From JAXMAR01 sp046350295 (GTDB lineage Bacteria; Planctomycetota; Planctomycetia; Gemmatales; Gemmataceae), in NCBI GenBank assembly GCA_046350295.1, contig JAXMAR010000009.1:62001-126000 (forward strand): a stretch of DNA of 64,000 nt, given 5' to 3'. A program made the translations under genes and the position numbers. Below are positions 54,545 through 62,858 of the stretch, piece by piece. The notes beneath the pieces are model-generated. The model made no database searches. It worked only from the letters and a program-made list of their open reading frames with translations, and was not told the origin of the DNA. Position 1 is the first letter of the stretch. Each line of letters opens with the position of its first letter.

Positions 54545-56029
54545 ATGCGCGCCTCTATCCTGCTCCTCGCGCTCGGCTCTCTCGTCGCCTTGCCAGGTTC
54601 GCTGCACGCCCAGTCCGCCAGGGACATCGATGACCTCGTTCGCCAGACCATGAAGTCTTGGCGCATTCCCGGCCTCGCGCTTGTCGTGGTGCAAGGAGAC
54701 AAGATCGTCTACCTGAACGGCTTCGGTGTCCGTGAGGCGGGCAAGCCGGAAACCGTGACGCCGGACACCGTTTTCCCCATTGCCAGCTGCACCAAGTCGT
54801 TCACCACTCTCGCCATGGGGATGCTGGTCGACGAAGGCAAGCTGCGCTGGGACGATCTCGTCCGCAAGCACGTCCCTTATTTCCGTCTCACCGACCCGCT
54901 CGCCGACGCGGCCGTCACGCTGCGCGATGTTGTTTGCCACCGCACCGGCGTCGCCGCGCACGACCTCCTCTGGTACGGCAGCGGCTGGGGCCTCGAGGAG
55001 CGCATCCGCCACGCCTGCAAGCTCGACCTCGATCAGCCGTTCCGCGCCTCGTTCCGCTACCAGGTCGTTTTCTTCGACGCCGCGGGCGCCGCGGTGGGCA
55101 CGGCGTCGGGGGCTTCCTGGGAGGATTTCGTGCAGAAGCGCATCCTCGAACCGCTCGAGATGAAGTCGTCAAGCTGCCTCTTCCCGGCAAAGGCGGCCAA
55201 CCTGGCGAGCCCGCACCGCAAGGACGCCGCCGGCAAGCCGTCCGTCATTACGCGCTTCCCTATGGCCAGCGCCTATCCCGCCGGCTCCGTGCACGCGACC
55301 GCCAAGGATCTCGCCAACTATCTGCGCTTTCAACTCGGGGACGGGACCTGGAAAGGAAAACGGTTGATCTCGAGGGAGAATCTCGCCGAGCCGCACACGC
55401 CGCAGGTAACGCTGCGGCGCACGGGCGCCCTGAAGGCGCTCAACCCGGAGACGCTCTTTTTGCACTACGGCATGGGCTGGATCGTGCAGGACTACCGCGG
55501 CAAGCTGCTCCTGATGCACGGCGGCTCGATCGACGGCTTCCGCGCTCATCTGACCCTCGTCCCCGCGGAACGGCTCGGCATCGCCATCCTGAACAACCTC
55601 GACGGCGGGTTGGCGAACGTCGCGCTGAGCAATAGCATCATCGATCTGTTTCTGAAAGCGCCTGCGAAAGACTGGGATTCCCATTACCTCGAGCTGTTCG
55701 AGCAAGGCGAGCGTGCGGAAGCGGCGCGTGCCAAGGCGCTGCGCGAGAAGAGCGATCCCAAGCTGCCGCGGCCGGCGACCGCGTACGCGGGGACCTATGA
55801 AGACGCGGCGTACGGGACGTGCAAAGTGGAAGTGGAGAAGGGCCGCTTGATGTGGCTCTGGAGCAAGGTTCGCTGTCCGCTCGAGCATTTTCAAGAAGAG
55901 ACCTTCCTTGCCAACGAGGGGCCGCTGGTGGAAGCGCCGTTCACGTTCGTGGTGGGACGAGACGGCGCCATCGAAGCGTTTCACGCCATCGGGCGTTTGT
56001 TTCGCCGCGTGAAGGAGGCGAGCCCGTGA
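54545..56029 (+). CDS. Beta-lactamase-fold serine hydrolase, YxN motif altered
   Basis: 494 aa with signal peptide MRASILLLALGSLVALPGSL. Class C-like fold: SCTK (Ser81, Lys84) is the SxxK nucleophile motif and HGGS (His325) the third motif; DLVRQTMKSWRIPGLALVVV and VVCHRTGVAAHDLLWYGSGW are family landmarks. The second motif, usually Y-x-N (often YQN), reads YQV (Tyr172-Gln173-Val174), so the Asn is missing. A C-terminal DUF3471-like beta domain follows (ATAYAGTYEDAAYGTCKVEV). Periplasmic esterase, peptidase or penicillin-binding-like role; activity uncertain given the substitution. Confidence 0.88.
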   Translation: MRASILLLALGSLVALPGSLHAQSARDIDDLVRQTMKSWRIPGLALVVVQGDKIVYLNGFGVREAGKPETVTPDTVFPIASCTKSFTTLAMGMLVDEGKLRWDDLVRKHVPYFRLTDPLADAAVTLRDVVCHRTGVAAHDLLWYGSGWGLEERIRHACKLDLDQPFRASFRYQVVFFDAAGAAVGTASGASWEDFVQKRILEPLEMKSSSCLFPAKAANLASPHRKDAAGKPSVITRFPMASAYPAGSVHATAKDLANYLRFQLGDGTWKGKRLISRENLAEPHTPQVTLRRTGALKALNPETLFLHYGMGWIVQDYRGKLLLMHGGSIDGFRAHLTLVPAERLGIAILNNLDGGLANVALSNSIIDLFLKAPAKDWDSHYLELFEQGERAEAARAKALREKSDPKLPRPATAYAGTYEDAAYGTCKVEVEKGRLMWLWSKVRCPLEHFQEETFLANEGPLVEAPFTFVVGRDGAIEAFHAIGRLFRRVKEASP

Positions 56030-56090
56030 GGTGGGGCCTGTCATGAGCCCCCGTAATCCCCGCCTCCTACGGGAGTGGGGCTCGCGTCGC

Positions 56091-56096
56091 TACAAT
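56091..56096 (+). promoter_or_regulatory. -10-like box 6 nt before panD ATG
   Basis: TACAAT ends 6 nt before the ATG at 56103, with no Shine-Dalgarno. Suggests a leaderless transcript. No good -35. Confidence 0.45.
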
Positions 56097-56102
56097 TCCA
56101 GC

Positions 56103-56474
56103 ATGAACCGCTTCATGCTGAAATCGAAGATTCATCGGGCCACGGTCACCGAAGCCAACGTCGACTACGAGGGGAGTCTGACGCTCGATCAGCGTCTCCT
56201 GCACGCGGCCGACATCATCCCCTACGAAGAAGTTCACGTCTGGAACGTGACGCGCGGCACGCGCTTCCGCACCTACGCCATGCTCGGCGAAGCCGGCTCG
56301 GGCGTCGTCTGCGCCAACGGGGCGGCGGCGTTACTCGTCGCGCCCGGCGACCTGGTCATCATCGCCAGCTTCACTCTCCTGGAGGACGCCGAGGCGCAGC
56401 AGTTCCATCCGAAGATCGTCTTCGTCGACGAGGCGAATCGCATCAGCGCGGTGCGGGCGGAGCAGGTGGTGTAG
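56103..56474 (+). CDS. panD: Aspartate 1-decarboxylase precursor
   Basis: 123 aa. MNRFMLKSKIHRATVTEANV and YEGSLTLD are PanD hallmarks; self-cleavage at Gly24-Ser25 makes the pyruvoyl cofactor. NVTRGTRFRTYAMLGEAGSG and CANGAAALLVAPGDLVIIAS complete the fold. It makes beta-alanine for pantothenate and CoA. No panB or panC nearby. The 3' end overlaps the convergent, IS-disrupted aspartic protease gene by 32 bp. Confidence 0.95.
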   Translation: MNRFMLKSKIHRATVTEANVDYEGSLTLDQRLLHAADIIPYEEVHVWNVTRGTRFRTYAMLGEAGSGVVCANGAAALLVAPGDLVIIASFTLLEDAEAQQFHPKIVFVDEANRISAVRAEQVV

Positions 56475-56730
56475 AGGACGGGGCGTTCTTTGCCGACGCC
56501 TTGAGCCAAAAGCAATCGGCGTTTCCACCGTATTCGAGGAGTCGCACGAGCGCGAGGCCCGCGAGACCGGCAAAGTCGGGACTGCTTGCCTGAGTTGATG
56601 AAACCACGGTGTCGCTCGCGTATCCGATGATTTCGCTGTCGATGCCGAGTTCAGGCATCTGAACGTGAACCCAACCGCCCTGTAGCTCGCCGAAGTTCGT
56701 GTTCACGTCCGGGGCGCTTCGAAGCTTTAG

Positions 56731-56744
56731 CCCGCATTTCTCAC
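56731..56744 (+). repeat. IS1380 left inverted repeat
   Basis: CCCGCATTTCTCAC, adjoining target copy TTAG at 56727-56730. The 196 bp from here to the transposase stop are non-coding. Confidence 0.9.
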
Positions 56745-56940
56745 CACCCCTCTTCTTAAGACTGGCGACTGGGGTTTTTGTACCGATTCCGTGTTTGCGA
56801 TGGCCTTGGAAAGCTGGCGGACGGATCGGAACGCCGGTTGTGCAGGATAGCTGGCTGCTCGACCACGCCTCAGCCACGACGCAGGCGCACCACGGACGCA
56901 GAGACGAACGGACGAACTGATTTCACGAGGCGGACAAGGT

Positions 56941-58398
56941 TCAACTGCTGTCGCTCGCGGCCGAGGCTGGCAACGAAGACGCCGCGAAGGCGACAGCGGG
57001 CAGTTCACGCAGCCGTTGCCAGACGTGATGGAACAGAGCGCGGAAGGGATACGCTTCCGACAACGCCAAGACCACGCGTCGCACCGTGGTCGTAATGACG
57101 CCGCCGATCTTGAGCAACTTGGTCCGGATGGTGTCGCATTGCGCTTGGGCCAGTTCGCTGCCCTGCAGACCGTACTCACGCAGTGCACGCATCAGGATGT
57201 ATGCCACCGTCGACAGGCAGACGCGAATCTGATTGGCTCGCATCGTCGAGCAACTGACGCGGTTGGCGAACAGATACAGCTTCTTCTCCTTGATGCGGTT
57301 CTCCATGTTGCCGCGCGCACAGTACTTCTCCTCGTAGAGCGGCGCCGCCGCCAGCGCTTCGCTCGTCAGCGACGTGACCACGAAACGCGGATTGGCGCCT
57401 TTGTCCAAATGCTCGGCCTTGCCCACGACGCGACGCTCGCGGCTCCAGCTCTTGTGCGTGCGATACGGGAAGTCCTTGAAGACCCGCGCCGCCTCTTTCG
57501 TTGCCACGAACTGCTGCTGAGCCGCGTGCATCTCTGCGCCCAGAATGCGTTGCAAACGCTTGTTTTTCGCCATGCCGAACAGGAAGTCGACGCGGTTGTC
57601 TTCGCACCAACGCATGAGATGCTCGCGGCAAAAACCGCTGTCGCCACGCACCAGGATACGTACCTCCGGCCAACACTCGCGCAGCCGCGCCACGATCCGC
57701 TCCAGGTGCTTGCGCAGGCCGACGCAGCCATCGATGTCGACCGGCCGCAGCAACGCCAGCAGCGGATGATCGCCGCAGAAGATGTACAGCGGCAGATAAC
57801 AATACTCGTCGTAGTAACCGTGGAAGAAGCGGCCCAGTTGATGACCGTGCAGTGGCGTGTTCGTGGCGTCGGCGTCGAGGACGATCTCCTTGGGCGGCAC
57901 GACGTATTGTTGCAGGAAGGCCTCGACGAAGAAGCCTTGCATGGCGTCGAGGCTGGCGCTGATCTTCTTGTAACGGCTCCCGGCGCTGGCGCGGACCGGC
58001 GTCAGTTCCAAGCGGTTGAGCGTGCTCTTGCCGGCCAAGGCCTTGCCTTGGTCGCGCTTGCGCAGCCGATCGTTGCCCTGCGGATCTTTCTTGCCGACGA
58101 GGACGGCCAGCAGGGGGTCGAGCCGCAGTCGGTCGTGGTCGTTGAGATCTTCGTAGCCCAGGCACAGGCCGAAGACGCGCTGCTTGAGCAGATCGACCAC
58201 GGAGTGCTCGATCGCCTCCGGGTCGCGGTGGTCGGTGAAGCAGCGTGCGAACTGCTCGACGAACCGGAACTTGTCTTCGACCTCCCGCAGCAACAAGGCG
58301 CCACCGTCTGAGGTGACTTTGCCGCCATTGAAACCAGCGACAACTTCGCGCTGGCCGAGGTCCTGGAAAGAGAAAAAGGCCGGGATACACTCTGTCAT
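56941..58398 (-). CDS. IS1380 family transposase
   Basis: 485 aa DDE transposase. N-terminus FQDLGQREVVAGFNGGKVTS, DGGALLLREVEDKF is the typical IS1380 opening. Catalytic acidic regions: EIVLDADATNTPLHGHQ (first Asp), VRILVRGDSGFCREHLMRWC (second Asp, RGDSGF) and the C-terminal Glu in YCARGNMENRIKEKK. Normal family length, uninterrupted. Its Shine-Dalgarno AGGAG (58409-58413) lies inside a 15-bp stem, so translation from transcripts entering from outside is probably limited. Confidence 0.95.
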   Translation of the reverse strand: MTECIPAFFSFQDLGQREVVAGFNGGKVTSDGGALLLREVEDKFRFVEQFARCFTDHRDPEAIEHSVVDLLKQRVFGLCLGYEDLNDHDRLRLDPLLAVLVGKKDPQGNDRLRKRDQGKALAGKSTLNRLELTPVRASAGSRYKKISASLDAMQGFFVEAFLQQYVVPPKEIVLDADATNTPLHGHQLGRFFHGYYDEYCYLPLYIFCGDHPLLALLRPVDIDGCVGLRKHLERIVARLRECWPEVRILVRGDSGFCREHLMRWCEDNRVDFLFGMAKNKRLQRILGAEMHAAQQQFVATKEAARVFKDFPYRTHKSWSRERRVVGKAEHLDKGANPRFVVTSLTSEALAAAPLYEEKYCARGNMENRIKEKKLYLFANRVSCSTMRANQIRVCLSTVAYILMRALREYGLQGSELAQAQCDTIRTKLLKIGGVITTTVRRVVLALSEAYPFRALFHHVWQRLRELPAVAFAASSLPASAASDSS

Positions 58399-58472
58399 AA
58401 CAAGACCGCTCCTTCCGTGGGCCGTAACGATTTGACGTCACAATTCTTTACGTCCCGAGGAGCGGTCTTGTT
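58399..58472 (-). promoter_or_regulatory. Inverted repeat enclosing the transposase ribosome site
   Basis: Perfect 15-bp arms AACAAGACCGCTCCT (58399-58413, plus strand) and AGGAGCGGTCTTGTT (58458-58472). In the mRNA the downstream arm carries AGGAG 10 nt before the ATG, so folding would block ribosome entry. Confidence 0.7.
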
Positions 58473-58483
58473 TCGTTGGTGCA

Positions 58484-58497
58484 GTGAGAAATGCGGG
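58484..58497 (-). repeat. IS1380 right inverted repeat
   Basis: GTGAGAAATGCGGG, reverse complement of the left end, followed by target copy TTAG at 58498-58501. Confidence 0.9.
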
Positions 58498-58681
58498 TTA
58501 GCTTGGCCATCGCCGCTTCGCTGATGATGACGGCAAACGGATTGCCTGTGTCGGCGATGACCTGCACATCATGAGGGGCGCCGTCCTTCTCAACCAGGCG
58601 CAGACGCACCCACGGGCGCAGAGGCGACCCCTTGTAGGCATTCCGTTGTTCGGAAAGTGCGGGCGTCACGAGCGGCTCGCG

Positions 58682-58921
58682 TCAGATGTAGATGACGGCC
58701 CTCTCCGGGTAGTCGACTCCGGCTTGCACCACAAGGACGTCGGTCGAGCCATGTCCGAGTTCTTGTAGACGAGCGTCCAAGTGAGGGAAATCGGCGGCAT
58801 CCGCGAGGATCGCGCCTCCCCCGATGGCGACGAAGCGGCCGGCCGGATACGTCTGCCGGATGAAGTCCCTCAGGCGCCGAAAGGCGACCTGGTTTTGTTG
58901 GCGTTCGGTGTCGCTGTTCAT
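58682..58921 (-). CDS. Small protein, DUF5678-like
   Basis: 79 aa. RLRDFIRQTYPAGRFVAIGG, GAILADAADFPHLDARLQEL and VLVVQAGVDYPERAVIYI resemble the short DUF5678-like proteins that carry a YPxGRFVA...ADA pattern. Cytoplasmic, no motif for catalysis. The stop lies 12 bp before the start of the split aspartic protease gene, so the two were probably cotranscribed and may form a functional pair. Family call from memory. Confidence 0.65.
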   Translation of the reverse strand: MNSDTERQQNQVAFRRLRDFIRQTYPAGRFVAIGGGAILADAADFPHLDARLQELGHGSTDVLVVQAGVDYPERAVIYI

Positions 58922-58979
58922 GGGATGCCCTCACGACGGTCAGGCTGTGTAATCATACCAAAGCCATGGTCGAGCCTTC

Positions 58980-59417
58980 TTACCTGGAGGAGTTCGACCC
59001 GAACAAGCACACCTTTGGCCTCGCCTCGAAATCGCCCGGGATGGACTTGTCCCGGTGGAACGCGTCGAAAACGGACAGTGCGTCCGCGGCGGTCAGGATC
59101 TCGGCGCTCGCAACGGTGACCACCTCCGCCGGCTCGGCGCCGTAACACACTTTGACCGGACGATTGCCGCCGGAGCTGCGCCGGAGCACGAAATGGCGGA
59201 TCCTCGGCCCATCGATTAGTCGGCCCTCAACGATACGCCGGTCTGGCTCACCGACGCACCAAAGGCAGCTGTCATCGGAAGTGTCGCAAAGGCAGCAGTA
59301 GAACCTGGCCGACCCATCGAACGAACCGATGACACGGTCAATCGTGGCACGGTCCACCGAGGGTAGCGTGTAGATCTCGCCCTCGTTGTCCTGCTCGAGG
59401 AGCCAACGATTCTTCAC
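58980..59417 (-). CDS. Protein of unknown function with a cysteine cluster
   Basis: 145 aa from ATG at 59417. A cluster FYCCLCDTSDDSCLWCVGE (about residues 39-57) could bind metal; RRIVEGRLIDGPRIRHFVLR and PVKVCYGAEPAEVVTVASAE follow. No signal peptide or membrane segment. I recognise no family; size and position would fit a small regulatory or immunity-like protein, but nothing shows this. It starts 46 bp downstream of the propeller gene on the same strand and ends 58 bp before the DUF5678-like gene. Confidence 0.6.
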   Translation of the reverse strand: MKNRWLLEQDNEGEIYTLPSVDRATIDRVIGSFDGSARFYCCLCDTSDDSCLWCVGEPDRRIVEGRLIDGPRIRHFVLRRSSGGNRPVKVCYGAEPAEVVTVASAEILTAADALSVFDAFHRDKSIPGDFEARPKVCLFGSNSSR

Positions 59418-59463
59418 AGAAGCGCCCTCCTGTTGTCCGTGTGCCGTAGCTGTGGCAAAGCTC

Positions 59464-61929
59464 TCACCGCGGCGCCGTCAACTTCGGGAAGCAGACCACG
59501 TTCAGCTGTGGATAGATGCACATGACGTAGAGCGAGCCGTCCTCGCCGACCGTCATGCCCTGGGTGTAGTACATCTCGTACTTGGCGCCTTCGCGGACGT
59601 AGGCGTGCTTCACCTTGCTCTCGTCCAGCGATGAGAGATCGGGGATGCCGACCGTTTCCACCTTCTTCGTCGCCGGGTCGAAGCGCATGATGCGGAGCTG
59701 CTTCTCCACCTTGCCGGAGAGGCCGAGCGCCATCGTGTTGAGCGGATAGTAGAAGCGGCCGTCCTTGCCGAAGATGCCGGCGTGGATGTCGTGGATGGGG
59801 ATGCCCTTCGGAGCGGCCGGCGCCACGTTGCGCGCCGTCACCTCGGGAAACATCCCGCTCTTCAGCTTGTCGACGTCGTATTCGATGATCCACGGGTGAT
59901 TGGTCCCGGCGCCGTAGAGCTTGCCGTTAGGCCCCATCTGAATGACGTATGGGGCGGCGTAGTGCCCCGGCCCTTCGAGCTTCACCTTCAGCTCTTCCAG
60001 GTAACCCGTCTCCGGATCGTAGCGGCTCAGGTAGGCGCCGCGGCCGGGGGAGTAGACTGCGCCGTCCTTGTCGATGGCCATGTAGCGGCAGTTGGCGCCC
60101 TGGTGGCCGCGGTCCTCGACCTTACCGGTCTCCACGTCGTAGACGAGGAAGTAGTTGCGCGGCTCGGAGCGGTAATAGAGCTTGTTGCGTTTCTTGTCCA
60201 TCGCTCCGCCCATCAGACCCTCATGCCGCTTCAGGATGCCGACGCTTTTGGAAAAGCCGGTCTTGGGGTCGAAGTAGCAGAGGTGGCCGCCGGGGTAGCT
60301 CTCTTCGCCTTCGCCGTATTCGGGGCGCGTACCGAAGACCTCATGCGCCTGCTTGGTGGCGAACCAGATGCGGCCGTCGGGCCCGATGATGATGATGGCG
60401 TGGATTTTCCCCTGCGTGCAGATGCCGCTCAGGTTCTCGCCGGTGATCTGCCGCATGTTGACGACCTTTTCCATGAAGTAGCTCTTGGTCTCCGGGTTGA
60501 AGCGGAGGAGCCAGGCGTAGCCGCCGTAGCGTGCGGCGCCGACGTAGACCTTGCCGTCCTTGCCGATGTTGATCGCGGTGTAGCCGGAGCCGTCGGTGGT
60601 GGTCCCCGGTGGGGCGAACACGACCCAACCGGGCAGCGGCGTGAGTTTCTCGGGCTCGGGCGCCTCTTTCTTCTCCTCGCGTGGTGGGGCGGGCTTGGGC
60701 TTTTTGGGGGAGATGAGCGACGCGGGCCGGTAGCGGATCAGGCGGCCGATGCGGTCGCTCTCGCCGGCGTAGAGGGAGCCGTCGCTCGCGTTGCACATGG
60801 CGCCGAAGGTGGACATGCTGTTGACGCCGTCCACTAGCGGCACGGGGCCGGGAATCACCGACGACGTCTTCGCGCCGCGGCTCAGCGCGACCCAGCGCGG
60901 CACGGCGCTCGCGGGCCCGGCGATGCCCATGATCGTCTGGCCACGCTTGTCCTTGTCCCGGCTGGGCCCGAAGGCGAGGGCGGCGAGGCGCGGCTGGGAG
61001 AAGGCGCGGCCGCGGTTGCGCAGCTCGATCTTGTCCTTGCCGTAGAAGCGCAGCTCGAACAGGTAACCGTCGCTCGTGCCCCCCAGGACGTGGGTCGGGT
61101 CATCCTCGCCGCGCGACGGGAAGACGATGGCGGCGTCGATGCTGCACCAGCTTTCGCGTCCGGGCATGGCGGGGAGCTGGGTCTTGAGCTTTGTCACCTT
61201 GCCCGCGACAAAGTCGAACTGGTGCAGGAAACCGTCCGCTCCGGCGGTGATCGCGCCCAGCCCGGGAACGATCAGGATCGCCTTCGAGACCTGCCGCGGA
61301 TAGCGAATCTCGTCCTTCGTGTGCCGGTTCAGGTCCTTGGCATGCGCCGGAGTCTCGAAGGTGCGATAGCCGGCGAGCGGGCCGTGGTCCTGCATCTTCT
61401 TCGTCTTGAGCGAGTAGGAGAAGAAGTGACCGTCGGGCCAGGTATTGCCGACGAGCGTCTGCGAGGTTTCATCGAATGCGAGCGTGTAAATGCCCTGGCC
61501 GGGGACCGGGAGACCCAGCTCGCGCACGACGGCCGGCTTTCCCGGCGCCACGATGACTTGCAGCAGCTTGCCGACTTCCTTCGGGTCCGTCTTCACGGCC
61601 GTGCCGGTCGGATCGGCTTGCGTACCCGTGAGGAACGAGCCATCCGGCAGGGCGACGAGCTGATACGCCAGGCCGATACCCCCCGGCAACCGCACCAGGC
61701 TCTCGACCTTCGCCTTCATCGGATCATACGCGAAGAGATGCGCCGCCCGGCCGGTGGTTCCGCCATAGATGCGGCCGTCTTTGCCTTCGGCGAGGGAGAG
61801 GATGCCGCGCTCGTTGGCGGGGATGGCCTCATCGAGATCGATGCCTTCGCCGGGAGGGAAGAGGTCATCGGCGGGGGCCAGGACCGCGAAGAGGGCAAAG
61901 GCAGCGAGGGTTGACGTCCAGCGCGGCAT
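59464..61929 (-). CDS. Large secreted beta-propeller protein
   Basis: 821 aa with signal peptide MPRWTSTLAAFALFAVLAPA. Repeated strands with (D/P)DGxxY/W patterns (SLAEGKDGRIYGGTTGRAAH, AGADGFLHQFDFVAGKVTKL, NIGKDGKVYVGAARYGGYAW, IIGPDGRIWFATKQAHEVFG, AIDKDGAVYSPGRGAYLSRY, QMGPNGKLYGAGTNHPWIIE) indicate two propellers separated by a Pro/Lys/Glu-rich linker (PKKPKPAPPREEKKEAPEPE, about residues 410-430). NHL/SMP-30-like; probably an exported binding or structural protein. No catalytic residues evident. Confidence 0.8.
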   Translation of the reverse strand: MPRWTSTLAAFALFAVLAPADDLFPPGEGIDLDEAIPANERGILSLAEGKDGRIYGGTTGRAAHLFAYDPMKAKVESLVRLPGGIGLAYQLVALPDGSFLTGTQADPTGTAVKTDPKEVGKLLQVIVAPGKPAVVRELGLPVPGQGIYTLAFDETSQTLVGNTWPDGHFFSYSLKTKKMQDHGPLAGYRTFETPAHAKDLNRHTKDEIRYPRQVSKAILIVPGLGAITAGADGFLHQFDFVAGKVTKLKTQLPAMPGRESWCSIDAAIVFPSRGEDDPTHVLGGTSDGYLFELRFYGKDKIELRNRGRAFSQPRLAALAFGPSRDKDKRGQTIMGIAGPASAVPRWVALSRGAKTSSVIPGPVPLVDGVNSMSTFGAMCNASDGSLYAGESDRIGRLIRYRPASLISPKKPKPAPPREEKKEAPEPEKLTPLPGWVVFAPPGTTTDGSGYTAINIGKDGKVYVGAARYGGYAWLLRFNPETKSYFMEKVVNMRQITGENLSGICTQGKIHAIIIIGPDGRIWFATKQAHEVFGTRPEYGEGEESYPGGHLCYFDPKTGFSKSVGILKRHEGLMGGAMDKKRNKLYYRSEPRNYFLVYDVETGKVEDRGHQGANCRYMAIDKDGAVYSPGRGAYLSRYDPETGYLEELKVKLEGPGHYAAPYVIQMGPNGKLYGAGTNHPWIIEYDVDKLKSGMFPEVTARNVAPAAPKGIPIHDIHAGIFGKDGRFYYPLNTMALGLSGKVEKQLRIMRFDPATKKVETVGIPDLSSLDESKVKHAYVREGAKYEMYYTQGMTVGEDGSLYVMCIYPQLNVVCFPKLTAPR

Positions 61930-61958
61930 GCTGTGGTTTCCTGAAGAATTCGTGTGGA

Positions 61959-62732
61959 TCAGCGTGATGCGTCGTCGATAACGGACCGGGCCCAGGCGCT
62001 ATCCGCTTCGGACAGCGGCGGGTTCGGCGTTCCCTGGTAGATGTAGTCCTTGTAGTAGGCGCGGTCGTAGACGGCGTGAAGCGTCTCTTGAAGAGGAAGG
62101 AGCACATCGGGGCTGGACCCGCGCAATGGAACGGGGACGTTGGGTAGGGGGTCGCGGATCTTCAGAGGCCAGAACCCGGCTTCCGGCCGCTCGTCGACAC
62201 GGCTGACGAGCACATAGTAATCGCAATCGGCCCTCTTCTCCAGGGGCATCCGCGGCCAGCCGCGCAAGAGATCGATCTCGACAAGGTGGGCGGCGCTGCG
62301 GAGCAGGTTGGCGCGTTTGGCGAGGTATTGCTCGCGGTCGGAGCCGGGCCGCTTGTTGGTTGGACTGAGAAGCTCGATGACGGTCACGAGCTCGCGGCTA
62401 ATGCGGTCGCGAATCTCAAGGTAGCTTTCGGACTCGATCTCGACCGATGGAAGCAAGACGCGCGTGGGAGGCGCGGCGATCGCCACTCTCGCGGAGGCGC
62501 CCGGCTCACTGTGCGGATTGCTCGCCACGCTGACATCGGCATGGCCCACCAAGAATCGCTTATTTGCGGGCGGTTCATGGATGTAGAGATGTTCTTCGAT
62601 CTTGACGATGTAATGCGGACTCACCTGAGGGCTGAGCGCATCGCGGAGCGCTGGGATGATGGCCTCGTGGAAGTCTTGCCAGACATCTTCTTGCTCCAAG
62701 TACGGATTCATTCCCGGAAACGGCGATGGCAT
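61959..62732 (-). CDS. DUF4058 family protein
   Basis: 257 aa from ATG at 62732: MPSPFPGMNPYLEQEDVWQD is the canonical DUF4058 start, followed by FHEAIIPALRDALSPQVSPH, YIVKIEEHLYIHEPP, ELVTVIELLSPTNKRPGSDR, YLAKRANLLRSAAHLVEIDL, LLRGWPRMP and the family C-terminus PPLSEADSAWARSVI. A paralogue lies at 6385. Function unknown; often scattered in multiple copies in planctomycetes and cyanobacteria. Upstream start at 62762 is possible but lacks family similarity. Confidence 0.9.
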   Translation of the reverse strand: MPSPFPGMNPYLEQEDVWQDFHEAIIPALRDALSPQVSPHYIVKIEEHLYIHEPPANKRFLVGHADVSVASNPHSEPGASARVAIAAPPTRVLLPSVEIESESYLEIRDRISRELVTVIELLSPTNKRPGSDREQYLAKRANLLRSAAHLVEIDLLRGWPRMPLEKRADCDYYVLVSRVDERPEAGFWPLKIRDPLPNVPVPLRGSSPDVLLPLQETLHAVYDRAYYKDYIYQGTPNPPLSEADSAWARSVIDDASR

Positions 62733-62845
62733 GGCGGCTCCTCGGGGGAAAGACGCTAGCATTCTAGCCGAAGAAGCGACCCGCGCCGTCGATATTCACG
62801 AGCTTCGTGCTCTGGCCGCCGCGCTGAACCGCCGCGCCTCGTTCC

Positions 62846-62851
62846 TATAAT
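62846..62851 (+). promoter_or_regulatory. Consensus -10 box 7 nt before ATG
   Basis: Perfect TATAAT overlapping an upstream in-frame ATG (62850), which would therefore not be transcribed; the ATG at 62859 would be at or next to the transcript start. No good -35. Confidence 0.5.
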
Positions 62852-62858
62852 GCCCGGC

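Larger units (their letters stand above)
56731..58497 (-). mobile_element. IS1380-family insertion sequence, complete
   Basis: 1,767 bp bounded by inverted repeats CCCGCATTTCTCAC (56731-56744) and GTGAGAAATGCGGG (58484-58497), 17 of 20 matching when extended. Direct 4-bp target copies TTAG flank both ends (56727-56730 and 58498-58501), the duplication size known for IS1380. One transposase gene, intact. The exact ends and intact gene point to a recent insertion. Only one copy is visible in the window. Confidence 0.93.
56443..58669 (-). pseudogene. Retropepsin-like aspartic protease gene split by the IS
   Basis: The 5' part (58669 down to 58498) encodes MTPALSEQRNAYKGSPLRPW, VQVIADTGNPFAVIISEAAM, AKL with the ADTG active-site motif. 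The 3' part (56726 down to 56443) encodes KLRSAPDVNTNFGELQGGWV, MPELGIDSEIIGYASDT and FAGLAGLALVRLLEYGG. Removing the IS and one TTAG copy joins them in frame into 151 codons plus stop (456 nt). The fold matches small clan AA (retropepsin-like) proteases of planctomycetes and cyanobacteria. With the IS in place the chain runs into the IR and ends as MAKLTRISHCTNETRPLLGT, losing the C-terminal half of the fold. The small gene at 58682 lies 12 bp upstream. Confidence 0.85.

Noticed and set aside
62850..62858. ATG at 62850 as ABC ATPase start
   Set aside because: It overlaps the TATAAT box, so it would lie upstream of the transcript start; ATG 62859 fits the family length.
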